DNA of 64,000 nt from Antrihabitans stalactiti (GCF_012932915.1 NZ_VCQU01000012.1:62001-126000), one strand, 5' to 3'. Counted from the first letter of the stretch, positions 22,194 to 30,824 are shown. The notes: generated from the sequence alone by a model not told the origin. Translations and numbers: made by a program.

Positions 22194-22206
22194 GTGTACT
22201 AGTGCA
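22194..22206. promoter_or_regulatory. Operator copy 2 (GTGTACTAGTGCA)
   Basis: The second identical 13-nt repeat lies between the regulator and monooxygenase genes. The spacing to copy 1 suggests binding on the same face of the helix. Confidence 0.65.
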
Positions 22207-22245
22207 GTGTACGTGAACACTCCATGTTTACAACACTATTGATGG

Positions 22246-22254
22246 TGCACTAGT
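22246..22254. promoter_or_regulatory. Operator copy 3, inverted (TGCACTAGT)
   Basis: This is the reverse complement of the ACTAGTGCA core. It coincides with the expected -35 position of the monooxygenase promoter (-10 at 22268-22273), so bound regulator would block transcription. Confidence 0.6.
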
Positions 22255-22267
22255 CAAGAATACGTTG

Positions 22268-22273
22268 TACGCT
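22268..22273 (+). promoter_or_regulatory. -10 hexamer TACGCT of the flavin monooxygenase gene
   Basis: TACGCT is 7 nt before the ATG at 22281 and there is no ribosome-binding site, a leaderless-type promoter. Confidence 0.5.
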
Positions 22274-22280
22274 AGTTGGT

Positions 22281-23486
22281 ATGACCAACAGCGACGTACT
22301 TATCTCAGGCGCCGGAATCGGCGGACCCGCACTCGCATACTGGCTGCGCCAGTACGGGTACAACCCGACTGTGGTGGAGCGCGCGCCCGCTCCGAGGCCA
22401 GGCGGCCAGACGGTGGATCTCCGCGGCGCAGGCCGATCCGTCATCGAACGGATGGGGCTCATGGACCGAGTGCGCGAGCTGAGCCTCGAGCAGGAGGGCA
22501 TCGCATTCCTGCTCGGCAAGGGCCGCATCGCGGCGCGGATGCCCACCGATATGTTCGGGGGCGAAGGCATCGTCTCCGAAATCGAAATCCTCCGTGGCGA
22601 TCTCGGCCAGGTGCTCTACGAATCGACCGTCGCCGACACCGAGTACCTGTTCGACGAGACGATCACCGGGATTGACCAAGACGCAGACGGTGTCACTGTC
22701 ACGTTCGAGAAGGCGCCGCCTCGCCGATTCGCCTTCGTCGTCGGTGCAGACGGACTGCATTCGGTCGTTCGCAAGCTGGCGTTCGGCGCGGAGGCCGACC
22801 ATTTTCGACCGCTAGACCTCTACACGGCGTGGTTCACGGCGCCTGCGGACTTCGAACTCGACGGCTGGTACCAGATGTACAACGCGCCCGGCGGGCTCGT
22901 CGCGTCGGCTCGCCCGGGCCGGCTGCCCGGTGAGAACAAGGCGGGACTGAGCTTCCGGTCTGCGCCGCTGGATTACGACCGTCGCGACATCGAGGCGCAG
23001 AAGCGAATCGTCGAGGAGCGGTTCGCCCACGTCGGTTGGGAAACCCCGAAGTTGCTGGCGGCGATGCTGTCCGCGCCGGACTTCACTTTCGACTCCATGG
23101 GTCAGGTCCATCTCGACAGCTGGTCGCGCGGTCGGGTGGCGCTGCTCGGCGACGCCGGCTACTGCCCGTCGCCACTCACCGGTCTCGGCACCAGCCTTGC
23201 ACTGGTCGGCGCCTACGTATTGGCGGGCGAACTGGCCGCTGCCGGCGGTGACCACACGGTCGCATTTGCCAACTACGACAAGGTGATGCGGCCCTACGTC
23301 ACCCAAGCTCAGGAATTACCACCCGGTGGCGTCGGGGGATACGCGCCGGCCTCTGCGCTCGCGATTCGACTGCGCACGACCTCGATGCGGTGGATGGGCC
23401 GCTGGCCGCTCCGCAACCTGATGGCCAAGCAATTCGCGAAAGCCGGCGACATCGAGTTGAGCGAGTACGCAAGCGTCTCGGCATGA
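22281..23486 (+). CDS. FAD-dependent monooxygenase (group A flavin hydroxylase, TetX/PHBH-like)
   Basis: This 401-residue single-component flavin monooxygenase uses NAD(P)H and oxygen to hydroxylate a small, often aromatic or antibiotic, substrate. The FAD dinucleotide motif is VLISGAGIGGPALAYWL at the N-terminus, followed by QTVDLRGAGRSVIERMGL, the internal DG motif FVVGADGLHSVVRK, and the second FAD motif LLGDAGYCPSPLTGLGTSLAL. It is divergent from the GntR-TetR regulator and its promoter overlaps that regulator's predicted operator. The cassette looks like a self-contained detoxification or catabolic response; the inducer is unknown. Confidence 0.92.
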   Translation: MTNSDVLISGAGIGGPALAYWLRQYGYNPTVVERAPAPRPGGQTVDLRGAGRSVIERMGLMDRVRELSLEQEGIAFLLGKGRIAARMPTDMFGGEGIVSEIEILRGDLGQVLYESTVADTEYLFDETITGIDQDADGVTVTFEKAPPRRFAFVVGADGLHSVVRKLAFGAEADHFRPLDLYTAWFTAPADFELDGWYQMYNAPGGLVASARPGRLPGENKAGLSFRSAPLDYDRRDIEAQKRIVEERFAHVGWETPKLLAAMLSAPDFTFDSMGQVHLDSWSRGRVALLGDAGYCPSPLTGLGTSLALVGAYVLAGELAAAGGDHTVAFANYDKVMRPYVTQAQELPPGGVGGYAPASALAIRLRTTSMRWMGRWPLRNLMAKQFAKAGDIELSEYASVSA

Positions 23487-23490
23487 CACC

Positions 23491-24732
23491 TCACGCCGCC
23501 CAGATGATGTCGAACTCGAATCGCCGTGGGGCGATGCGTTTTCGGGCTGGTCGGGGGAGCGGTGGCGCGGTGGATTGGTACGTGTGGCCGGTCGGAGTGG
23601 TGAGTTGGTAGGTGTGGAGGCTGGCGCGGATCGGTTCGGCCTGCCAGCCGTCGGCTTGCTTGGCGTAGTTGCAGGCTGCACATAGTCCGGCGCCGTTGAA
23701 CTCGCTGGTCGGGCCGCCGTCATCGTGAGCTTTGATGTGATCGCGGTGTCGGATCGGGGCATCGCACCAGGGTGTGCGGCAGGCGCGGTCGCGGAGGTCG
23801 ATGAACCTCGCGAGACCTTTGGGAAAGCAGCGTGCAACGGACTCGAGGCTGGTGAGCGCTCCGGTTCCCGGGTTCGCGTAGACCCGGCGGAGTTCTGCAA
23901 CGTCGTCGTCGCTGGCGTGCAGGATCCAGTTGCGAGCGATGGCGGCGGGGATGTCGCCGTATCCGTCGACGTGGGCGGGTGTTTCACCGTCGCCGAAGAG
24001 TGCCTCGTCGGAAATGGCGACGTTGACGGTGACTGGTTGCGGGGCAACGGTTTCGACGCCGGTGACGCGTTCGACGAGTAGGTCGGCCATCACTTGCCCG
24101 CGAGTTCGGTCGCCCGCCTGGCCTGTGCCGACGAGGTTGTCGGCGTCCCGTTTGAGATTGGCCCAGACGGCGACGCCGTCCGCGACGGGCAGAAGTGCGG
24201 TCACGTAGGTCATGGTGTCGGGTGCAGGCCGGATGCTGACGTGACGATCACCGACCGCGCGGCGGGCGCGGCGCACGAGGGCTGCGGGGTCGAGTTCAGC
24301 GGCGCGGGCGCGTGCGGTTGCGCTGATGGCGCGGTCGCCGAGCCCGGCCAATGTGGCTGCGTCGGAGCATAATTCCCGGTCGATGGTGGCGCGGTCGTCG
24401 CGGCTGAGGCACGCGGTTTCTTGGACGAGGAGGGTGGCACGCCATTCGTTCAACTCGCCGGCTTCGAGCAAGGCGAGGGTGTTCGGCATTTCTTGCATCG
24501 CGCGGGCGAATCCGAGGTGTCGCCCGCCGCGGTGTGGCGATTCGCGTCTGGCCAAGGCGACTTCGGCACCTACGCTCTTATCGCGGGCATTGTCGAGTTC
24601 AGCCGTGATCTTGGCTTGTGCTGCGGCGCATGCGGATTTGAGGTCTTCGAGGGTGCGGATCAGGTCGATATGCGCAGCGTCATCGAGGCCGCGCAGGGTG
24701 GCGGTCAGCTCCTCGATTCGGTTATCGATCAT
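23491..24732 (-). CDS. HNH endonuclease signature protein, DUF222 (13E12 repeat) family
   Basis: The 413-residue protein belongs to the DUF222/HNH family that is repeated in many copies in mycobacterial and related genomes (the REP13E12 element proteins). The N-terminal DUF222 region covers about 1-300 (LTATLRGLDDAAHIDLI, ARRESPHRGGRHLGFARAM). The C-terminal HNH motif has CRTPWCDAPIRHRDHIKAHDDGG and GLCAACNYAKQ, with paired zinc-type cysteines. No flanking repeats or attachment sites are visible, so mobility is not shown here. The ATG has TACACT 6 nt upstream. Its actual nuclease function is unproven. Confidence 0.9.
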   Translation of the reverse strand: MIDNRIEELTATLRGLDDAAHIDLIRTLEDLKSACAAAQAKITAELDNARDKSVGAEVALARRESPHRGGRHLGFARAMQEMPNTLALLEAGELNEWRATLLVQETACLSRDDRATIDRELCSDAATLAGLGDRAISATARARAAELDPAALVRRARRAVGDRHVSIRPAPDTMTYVTALLPVADGVAVWANLKRDADNLVGTGQAGDRTRGQVMADLLVERVTGVETVAPQPVTVNVAISDEALFGDGETPAHVDGYGDIPAAIARNWILHASDDDVAELRRVYANPGTGALTSLESVARCFPKGLARFIDLRDRACRTPWCDAPIRHRDHIKAHDDGGPTSEFNGAGLCAACNYAKQADGWQAEPIRASLHTYQLTTPTGHTYQSTAPPLPRPARKRIAPRRFEFDIIWAA

Positions 24733-24738
24733 GCGAAC

Positions 24739-24744
24739 AGTGTA
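24739..24744 (-). promoter_or_regulatory. -10 hexamer TACACT of the HNH protein gene
   Basis: TACACT on the reverse strand is 6 nt before the ATG at 24732. Confidence 0.45.
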
Positions 24745-24801
24745 TCGAGGGGTACCGACAAGAAACTCCTGATGCTGTTGTGGCGCAGGGGGTTCGGGGA
24801 T

Positions 24802-25200
24802 TCAGTGCCCGGAATATTCGAAGCGGTAGATCGTTTTGCCGACCCGAATGTTCCAGCCCGGCGGCAACGGGGTAGGGGCGGGGCCGAGACGGTTCCACTC
24901 CGGTGCGCCGGTCGGTGCGATGAAGGTCCCGTTGGTCGAATGGTTGTCCTGCAGTATGACGAACTCTCCGTCGATCCATACGTACGCGTGCACTCGAGAG
25001 ACGTAGCCGCCGTCGTCGATTTCGATCGGTGAGGCCTCACCACGTTGGCAAGCGGGATCCCTGCGAGGTGACCGGCCGATGACGTAGGTGCGGTCCAGAA
25101 GGATGCGCTTACCATCGTCGCTGACGAGCACGCCGATCGGCGGTTGGCTGGCAATCGTCGGTACATGACGCACGACGCCGACCTGACGATATTCGGTCAT
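24802..25200 (-). CDS. FHA-domain protein
   Basis: The 132-residue protein is essentially one forkhead-associated domain, which binds phosphothreonine peptides made by Ser/Thr kinases. The signature residues are RTYVIGRSPRRDPA, VSRVHAYVWI and LQDNHSTNGTFIAP. There is no extra catalytic or membrane domain. I start at ATG 25200; the frame is open 12 codons further to a GTG at 25236, and neither has a clear ribosome-binding site. It could be a reader for the kinase encoded at 10313 or another kinase; no adjacent kinase exists here. Confidence 0.88.
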   Translation of the reverse strand: MTEYRQVGVVRHVPTIASQPPIGVLVSDDGKRILLDRTYVIGRSPRRDPACQRGEASPIEIDDGGYVSRVHAYVWIDGEFVILQDNHSTNGTFIAPTGAPEWNRLGPAPTPLPPGWNIRVGKTIYRFEYSGH

Positions 25201-25246
25201 GCCTGACAGTTTCGATCGCGAGCGCCGACGCGGCACGAGTAGCCGA

Positions 25247-25870
25247 CTACTTGCTTTGTGGCGCCTCTTCCTGTGCCCATTCGACGTGTTCGCGAACCGC
25301 CCACCATTGCGGAACGAAGCCGGTCAGCATGCCGCGCATCGCGTACCGGTCGTTGAGTGCGTACGCGAGGTGACCGACGACCAACAAACCGAACGCAATC
25401 GCAAACCAGTCGTGAACGAAGGTCGCGCCTGTCCGCCACGCCAATCGCGTCCACTCCGGGAAGAACATGACGGTCCCGGTACCGAGGAACACGAGTATCG
25501 AACCGGCGCTGAGCGCGGCGTTCAATTTCTGGCCGGCATTGAACTTTCCGACGCCTGCGCCGCTCAGCCGCGTCGTCTTGGACCGCAACCAACGCCAGTC
25601 GTCGGGTAGGAAGCGATTGAGTCGGCGCAGGTCCGCGCGGTACGACGCAGACGCGAATCCCACGATCAACGGAATCGGCAGGGCATAACCGCAGTACACG
25701 TGGACCAGTTCGACGACGTGTCTATTGCCGACCAGCACTGCGAGGGAGCCGTTGTAGAGAATTGCTGCCGTCAGGATGCACGCGATCGTCAGTCCGCCAG
25801 TGGACCAATGCACCCAGCGTTCGACGCGGGTGAACCGGTGGAGGTCCGCGTCTTCGTCAGGTTGGGTCAT
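25247..25870 (-). CDS. Membrane cytochrome b subunit (formate dehydrogenase gamma/b561-like) partner of the molybdoenzyme
   Basis: The 207-residue protein has about four to five membrane helices and histidines suited to di-haem b binding (FTRVERWVHWSTGGL, HVVELVHVYCGYALP, FVHDWFAIAFGLLVVGHLAYAL). It should pass electrons between the membrane pool and the periplasmic-type molybdoenzyme encoded just upstream. Its ATG at 25870 lies 14 bp inside the end of that gene, so translation is probably coupled. The pair resembles the YedY/YedZ (MsrPQ) arrangement, but the b subunit is of the formate dehydrogenase gamma type rather than YedZ. Confidence 0.85.
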   Translation of the reverse strand: MTQPDEDADLHRFTRVERWVHWSTGGLTIACILTAAILYNGSLAVLVGNRHVVELVHVYCGYALPIPLIVGFASASYRADLRRLNRFLPDDWRWLRSKTTRLSGAGVGKFNAGQKLNAALSAGSILVFLGTGTVMFFPEWTRLAWRTGATFVHDWFAIAFGLLVVGHLAYALNDRYAMRGMLTGFVPQWWAVREHVEWAQEEAPQSK

Positions 25871-26576
25871 CGTCACGACCGTTCGACTCGCCGACCCACC
25901 CATCGATCGAGTAGCCACGCTCTTCCCAGTAGCCGGGCACGACCTCCTTGGTCAGTTCGATGCCGCCGAGCCATTTGAGACTTTTGTAGCCGTACATCGG
26001 TGCGACATACAGACGAACCGGGCCGCCGTGGTCGTGGGTGACGGGTCCGTCGATCATCTCGAGGGCGACCAGAACGTCGTCGCGTCGCGCTTGCTCGAGG
26101 GTGAGGCTTTCGGTGTAGGTGCCGTCGAACGACGTGAACCGCACTGCTGTAGCGGAACTCGTGGGCTGGACCTGGTCGAGAATGTCGGCGAGCAGAACCC
26201 CACTCCACGTCACCTCCGGGACCCGCCAGCCCGTGACGCACTGGAAATCGCGGACGAGCGTGGTCTGCCTCATCTTCTGCAAGTCGGCGAGCGTGTAGCT
26301 GCGTGGCTGCTGGACCAGACCGCTCAGCTCGAGGGCGTAGTTGCTCGCGTCCTTCCGCGGTGCCCCGCGCGTGACCGAGTAGAACCGGAACGTGTTGCCG
26401 ACCGGGATGAGCGAAATCAGCCCGGTCGGGTCGTTGTTACCCAGGGGGCCAAGCATTTTCGCGAGTCCGTTCTGAATTTGGTTGCCACCCAGAATTCCGG
26501 CCACCCCTAACCCGAGCAGCCCGAGGACCACTCGCCGCCCCACCGGCGCGCCAGCAGATCGCTCATCGGCAGCCAC
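25857..26576 (-). CDS. Molybdopterin-dependent oxidoreductase, YedY/sulfite-oxidase fold
   Basis: This 239-residue exported enzyme carries the SUOX fold. It begins with an arginine pair and hydrophobic stretch (VGRRVVLGLLGLGVAGILGG) that looks like a Tat-type signal. The catalytic part has LVRDFQCVTGWRVPEVTW, whose cysteine should coordinate molybdenum. Later motifs are DGTYTESLTLEQA, PVTHDHGGPVRLYVAPMYGYKSLKWL and a short C-terminal strand. There is no dimerisation domain, as in YedY. Substrate candidates are oxidised methionine or other S/N-oxides; this is family knowledge. The start GTG at 26576 lacks a convincing ribosome-binding site. Confidence 0.88.
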   Translation of the reverse strand: MAADERSAGAPVGRRVVLGLLGLGVAGILGGNQIQNGLAKMLGPLGNNDPTGLISLIPVGNTFRFYSVTRGAPRKDASNYALELSGLVQQPRSYTLADLQKMRQTTLVRDFQCVTGWRVPEVTWSGVLLADILDQVQPTSSATAVRFTSFDGTYTESLTLEQARRDDVLVALEMIDGPVTHDHGGPVRLYVAPMYGYKSLKWLGGIELTKEVVPGYWEERGYSIDGWVGESNGRDDDPT

Positions 26577-26703
26577 CCCACCACTGTGGCCTTACTTTCT
26601 CCGCCGCGCCACGGTCCGTCGGATGACGAATGTATGACCCGTCGAAGGGGCTGTTTTGCAAGAAAGGTTCGAGTGGCTTGACGAAAATCCACCTCCTCGA
26701 CCG

Positions 26704-27015
26704 CTAGACGGGGGCGCCGGCAACCCTGAGCTTTTCTCTGACGCGCGAAATGAGCTCTGCGGGCCGATTGAGCAGCTCTACACCGACCCTGACCACGATC
26801 CATCCGAGTGCTTCCAGGTGCGCGTAGCGCTCGAGGTCACGGGCTCGTTGCACTCGATCGGACCAATGATGCAGCCCTTCGTATTCGACGAGGACCTTCC
26901 ACTTCGGCCATCCCATATCTGATCTGGCAATGAACTTTCCCTCTCGATCGAAGACATACACCTGGGTTTTCGGTCGGGGCAGTCCAGAGTCGACGATCAA
27001 ATCCCACTGTTGCAT
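26704..27015 (-). pseudogene. C-terminal remnant of an AbiEi/DUF559-type endonuclease-like protein
   Basis: About 85 residues match the C-terminal DUF559 (PD-(D/E)XK-like) domain of a large actinobacterial family: PRPKTQVYVFDREGKFIARS, DMGWPKWKVLVEYEGLHHW and ALGWIVVRVGVELLNRP. Complete members are about 280-300 residues long with an N-terminal winged helix. Here the frame upstream is only the shadow of the Nudix gene, so at least two thirds are lost. A short in-frame stretch (GRGGFRR) just before ATG 27015 may be another degraded piece. It could still be translated as a 103-residue protein, but a decayed gene is more likely. Confidence 0.7.
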
Positions 27016-27071
27016 CGACCGCCTGAATCCGCCTCGACCGTTGCTCGCACAACCACCCGTTCGACGGGCTA

Positions 27072-27593
27072 CTACCGAAACATGTCCGGAATAAGGACCC
27101 TGGTGTCGGGGACGAAGGGCCAGGTGGGGTCGGCGAGGTGCGTGATCAGCTCGGCGTCGGTCCACCACCAACCGTCGAGGATTTCGCTGGGTTGATGGCA
27201 AATCGGACCGTCGTAGGTGGCCTCGAAAGCGAAGAGGTGGCAGCGCATCGGCTTGCCGTTCAATTCGCCGTCCCACGAGGTGTTGGCGAGGGGACGGAGG
27301 TCGACGCCGGTGATGCCGAGCTCCTCTTCGAGTTCGCGGATGGCGGTGACCTCGACGGTCTCACCTGGGTCGACGACGCCGCCTGCGAGGCAGTCGTGCA
27401 TGCCCGGATACACGGACTTGGTTTCGGTCCGACGATGGACGTAGATGCGTTCGCCGTCGCCGGACCGCACCAGAACTCCGGACGTCGCATGCCACAGTCC
27501 ACGTGCGTAGACGGTAGAGCGTGGCTCGACACCGACGACTGCGCCGGTACGGTCGTAGACGGCTACCAGCTCGTCTGACGCGTTTGGGTTCAT
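27072..27593 (-). CDS. Nudix hydrolase
   Basis: This 173-residue enzyme has a complete Nudix box, GGVVDPGETVEVTAIRELEEELG (positions about 73-95 of the protein). It therefore should hydrolyse a nucleoside diphosphate linked to another group in a metal-dependent way. The N-terminus (LVAVYDRTGAVVGVEPRSTVYARGLWH) resembles the YfcD/isopentenyl-diphosphate-isomerase-like subgroup of Nudix proteins. I chose ATG 27593; the longer frame to 27680 has no family support. The substrate is unknown. Confidence 0.9.
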   Translation of the reverse strand: MNPNASDELVAVYDRTGAVVGVEPRSTVYARGLWHATSGVLVRSGDGERIYVHRRTETKSVYPGMHDCLAGGVVDPGETVEVTAIRELEEELGITGVDLRPLANTSWDGELNGKPMRCHLFAFEATYDGPICHQPSEILDGWWWTDAELITHLADPTWPFVPDTRVLIPDMFR

Positions 27594-27667
27594 GGCGTAA
27601 TCGTCGCATTGCGAATCGCGAACGGGTCTAGGGTGGCGCGCGGACAATGTACGAACAGGAGTAAGAA

Positions 27668-28048
27668 ATGCCTTTGCCACGACGGCTCGCCACGTTCAAT
27701 CGGTTGGCGACAAACCGTGTTATCGAGCCCTTCGCAGGCAGGGTTCCCGGGTTTGCGGTCGTCGTGCACAAGGGCCGCAAATCGGGTCGTGAATACCGGT
27801 GCCCAGTCGGGGCCGTGCAAGACGAGGTCGGGTTCAAGATCCCCTTGCCTTACGGTCGCGACGTCGACTGGGTGAAGAACGTGCTGGCAGAGGGCGGCTG
27901 TGAGCTGGTGATTCGCGGCGATTCGGTGCACGTCGTCGATCCAGAGGTCATCCACGACGGCGACATCAGCTGGACGCCGATCGGCGTGCGGCACATGCTC
28001 AAGGCGCTCGATGCGCCGTACTACCTGCAAGTTCGGCGCGCTGAGTGA
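27668..28048 (+). CDS. F420-dependent nitroreductase family (Ddn/DUF385) protein
   Basis: The 126-residue split-barrel protein matches the deazaflavin-dependent nitroreductase (Ddn-like) family, which uses reduced coenzyme F420. Typical features are HKGRKSGREYRCPV near the N-terminus, YGRDVDWVKNVLAEGGCEL in the middle, and a terminal APYYLQVRR strand. CAGGAG lies 6-11 nt before the ATG, and TAGGGT about 35 nt upstream may be its -10. Its 3' end overlaps the convergent DUF418 gene by 50 bp. The natural substrate is unknown. Confidence 0.9.
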   Translation: MPLPRRLATFNRLATNRVIEPFAGRVPGFAVVVHKGRKSGREYRCPVGAVQDEVGFKIPLPYGRDVDWVKNVLAEGGCELVIRGDSVHVVDPEVIHDGDISWTPIGVRHMLKALDAPYYLQVRRAE

Positions 28049-29219
28049 TCCGTCGATAGCTCGCGTTCCATAGCCACTCGACGGGCCCGCGCTCGAATCG
28101 CTGGAGCCAGAGGTGCGCGAACGTCATGATCACCACACAGACCAGTAGGTACACGCCGACGGTGAATGGCACCCGAGCGTTGTCCGGCGACTTGCTCGCG
28201 AGGCCAAGGCCCCAGCCGTAGCAGATCGTGGACGCGACGATGTTCTGCAGGATGTACGAGCTCAGGGCCATGCGGCCGACCTCGGCCAGCCGCCGCCCGG
28301 CGAACCCGACCCGAGTGTGCTGCACATAGAACTCGCCGACCAGGCCGAGGATTCCGAACGCGATGATCGACGCCGTGAGGTAGCGCGCGATCAGCATTCC
28401 GGCGGTGTTGCCGGACAGACCGAGCGCGAGGTCGAACGGGATGGCGATGACGGCGCCGATCATCAGGCGTACCCGGATCGGATGTCCGTGCGGCTCCAGC
28501 ACACCGGCGCGGTACAAGCGGGCGCCGGCGAGGAACAAAGCGATCGACATCGCGAAGATGAAGATCGGCTCGATGCGAAACAGGAGTGCGTTGTCGAGAC
28601 GGAACACGACCAGATCCCACCAGGATCCGTCGGCGTAGGGGTTGGGGTCGAGCTGCCGCGCGGGCTCGTTGGACGGCGGCGCGGCGAGAATCGCGACCGT
28701 GGCCAGGGTGAGGAGAGCGACGTGGAAGGTTGCCGTCGACCACATCCAACGTCGTTGCGCACGTTCGCTTCTCACTAGCAGATAGGCAACGACGAGACCG
28801 GTGACCGCGTAGCCCATCAGCACGTCGAACTCGACGACGAGTATGAAATGGACGACGCCGTCGAGGAAAAGAAGGGCCGCGCGCCACGGGTACGAGCCAG
28901 GCCACCGCACGCCGCGCCGCGTCGCGGATTCTTGCTGAATCGCGAGGCCGATGCCGAACATGATCGTCAGCAAGCCGAGGAATTTGCCTTGCGCGAGCTG
29001 TTGGGCGACCTTCGCGGTCCAGTACAGCTCGCCCTCGCCGGGGGCCATTCGGGTGGCGTAACCGACCAGTCCCTCGGGGTTGGTGAAGATCCAGATGTTG
29101 GTGGCGAGCGTGCCGAGGATGGCGATGCCACGCAGGACGTGAGTGACCCGATTCTCGAAGGAGCCATCTGTCCACTGTGCCCGTAAGGCGTGATCCGTTG
29201 TCGCATAGGCTCCTCGCAT
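27999..29219 (-). CDS. DUF418 family multi-pass membrane protein
   Basis: The 406-residue protein has about eight to ten hydrophobic segments and the DUF418 hallmarks [17 protein letters not shown] at the N-terminus and [23 protein letters not shown] in the C-terminal half. Family members resemble the acyltransferase-3/HGSNAT membrane fold; their function is unknown. No in-frame GTG or TTG is visible between the conserved LRGIAILG and ATG 29219, so that ATG is the best start even though it overlaps the dop start codon on the other strand. Upstream in-frame ATGs would lie inside dop. Confidence 0.85.
   Translation of the reverse strand: MRGAYATTDHALRAQWTDGSFENRVTHVLRGIAILGTLATNIWIFTNPEGLVGYATRMAPGEGELYWTAKVAQQLAQGKFLGLLTIMFGIGLAIQQESATRRGVRWPGSYPWRAALLFLDGVVHFILVVEFDVLMGYAVTGLVVAYLLVRSERAQRRWMWSTATFHVALLTLATVAILAAPPSNEPARQLDPNPYADGSWWDLVVFRLDNALLFRIEPIFIFAMSIALFLAGARLYRAGVLEPHGHPIRVRLMIGAVIAIPFDLALGLSGNTAGMLIARYLTASIIAFGILGLVGEFYVQHTRVGFAGRRLAEVGRMALSSYILQNIVASTICYGWGLGLASKSPDNARVPFTVGVYLLVCVVIMTFAHLWLQRFERGPVEWLWNASYRRITQRAELAGSTAHRAP
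29206..29211 (+). promoter_or_regulatory. -10 hexamer TAGGCT of dop
   Basis: TAGGCT is 6 nt before the dop ATG, with no ribosome-binding site. The same hexamer at the same distance precedes the PAC2 and PAP2/lipid-kinase genes, and at 7 nt pafB. Confidence 0.6.
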
Positions 29220-30717
29220 GCAGCGAATCATCGGAATCGAGGTCGAGTACGGCATTTCGTCGCCTACCGAAGCTTCGGCGAATCCGATCCTCACATCGAC
29301 TCAAGCCGTGCTGGCGTACGCCGCGGCAGCAGGAGTGCCGCGGGCGAAGCGGACACGGTGGGACTACGAGGTCGAATCGCCGCTCCGAGACGCCCGCGGT
29401 TTCGACCTCGGCCGGTTGAGCGGTCCGGCGCCGGTGATCGATGCCGACGAGGTCGGTGCGGCGAACATGATCTTGACCAACGGTGCGCGCCTCTACGTCG
29501 ACCATGCGCATCCCGAATACTCCGCGCCCGAAGTTGCAGACCCCCTCGACGCCGTGATCTGGGACAAGGCAGGCGAGCGCGTGATGGAAGCAGCGGCGCG
29601 CTACGCGTCGAGCGTTCCCGGAACACCGCGGTTGCAGCTGTACAAGAACAACGTCGACGGCAAGGGCGCCTCCTACGGCACCCATGAGAACTACTTGATG
29701 AGCCGCGACACCCCGTTCAACTCGATCATTCTCGGCTTGACGCCGTTCTTTGCATCGCGGCAGGTCATCTGCGGTTCCGGTCGCGTCGGCATCGGGCAAT
29801 CAGGCGACGAGCCCGGGTTCCAGCTGTCCCAGCGGTCGGATTACATCGAGGTCGAAGTCGGCCTCGAAACCACCCTCAAGCGCGGCATCATCAACACCCG
29901 CGACGAGCCGCACGCGGACGCGGACAAGTACCGCCGCCTGCACGTGATCATCGGTGACGCGAACCTGGCCGAGCTGTCCACCTACCTCAAGGTCGGCACG
30001 ACGGCACTGGTCCTGGACCTGATCGAGGCAGGCATCGACCTGTCCGACCTGCAGTTGGCTCGACCAGTGACGGCGGTACACACGATCAGTCACGATCCGA
30101 CGTTGCGCGCGACCGTCGCGCTCGCGGACGGCCGCGAATTGACCGGTCTTGCGTTGCAACGGATCTACCTGGACCGAGTGGCCAAGTTCGTCGACCGTAA
30201 AGGCGACGACGACCCGCGAGCCCACGACATCATCGACCGCTGGGCACAGGTGCTCGATCTGTTGGAGCGCGATCCGATGGAATGCGCCACCATGCTCGAC
30301 TGGCCCGCGAAACTGCGCCTGCTCGAGGGCATGCGCAGCCGTGAGGGCCTCGGGTGGGCTGCGTCCAAGCTGCACCTCGTCGACCTGCAGTATTCCGACG
30401 TTCGGCTCGACAAGGGCTTGTACAACCGGCTCGTCGCCCGCGGTTCGATGGAACGCCTGGTCAGCGAGCAGCAGGTGCTCGATGCGATGTCGAGCCCGCC
30501 GACGGAGACGCGCGCGTACTTCCGCGGCGAGTGCCTGCGCCGTTTCGGCGCCGATATCGCGGCAGCCAGCTGGGATTCGGTGATTTTCGATCTCGGTGGT
30601 GATTCGCTCGTGCGGATTCCGACGTTGGAGCCGCTGCGGGGGAGCAAGGCCCATGTCGGCAAGCTGCTCGATTCGGTAAATTCCGCCAGAGAACTGGTCG
30701 ATCAACTCAAGACTTAA
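29218..30717 (+). CDS. dop: Pup deamidase/depupylase
   Basis: Dop deamidates the C-terminal glutamine of Pup to glutamate and can also remove Pup from substrates. The 499 residues share the glutamine-synthetase-like fold with PafA but carry the extra Dop loop (about 45-75, [16 protein letters not shown]) that distinguishes Dop. Other landmarks are [16 protein letters not shown] at the N-terminus, [14 protein letters not shown], the [19 protein letters not shown] nucleotide/metal segment and [19 protein letters not shown]. The gene appears to be leaderless. pup follows after about 107 nt. Confidence 0.97.
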   Translation: MQRIIGIEVEYGISSPTEASANPILTSTQAVLAYAAAAGVPRAKRTRWDYEVESPLRDARGFDLGRLSGPAPVIDADEVGAANMILTNGARLYVDHAHPEYSAPEVADPLDAVIWDKAGERVMEAAARYASSVPGTPRLQLYKNNVDGKGASYGTHENYLMSRDTPFNSIILGLTPFFASRQVICGSGRVGIGQSGDEPGFQLSQRSDYIEVEVGLETTLKRGIINTRDEPHADADKYRRLHVIIGDANLAELSTYLKVGTTALVLDLIEAGIDLSDLQLARPVTAVHTISHDPTLRATVALADGRELTGLALQRIYLDRVAKFVDRKGDDDPRAHDIIDRWAQVLDLLERDPMECATMLDWPAKLRLLEGMRSREGLGWAASKLHLVDLQYSDVRLDKGLYNRLVARGSMERLVSEQQVLDAMSSPPTETRAYFRGECLRRFGADIAAASWDSVIFDLGGDSLVRIPTLEPLRGSKAHVGKLLDSVNSARELVDQLKT

Positions 30718-30809
30718 CTCGACCGAGAAACGCTTTTCCCCAACATGTCGATGCGTGTCGGTAGGGTTGGGGTCCGGAACACATTGCATCTTTCGATGCA
30801 CTGCAGATG

Positions 30810-30815
30810 AGGAGG
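30810..30815 (+). promoter_or_regulatory. Shine-Dalgarno AGGAGG of pup
   Basis: AGGAGG lies 9 nt before ATG 30825 and selects that start over an ATG-like codon six codons upstream. TAGGGT about 60 nt further upstream may serve as a -10 for a separate pup transcript. Confidence 0.7.
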
Positions 30816-30824
30816 TCGGCTGCT

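Noticed and set aside
23491-27015. Mobile element or defence island around the HNH protein and DUF559 remnant
   Set aside because: No integrase, transposase, direct repeats or attachment site could be seen, and the genes between (FHA, molybdoenzyme, cytochrome) are ordinary chromosomal genes. Only past remodelling is suggested.
29160-29217. PafBC-dependent DNA-damage promoter (TTGTCRGTG-N8-TANNNT) before dop or elsewhere
   Set aside because: TTGTCGCAT occurs before dop but overlaps the -10 instead of lying 8 nt upstream of it. No full match was found before pafB, the exonuclease or helY either.
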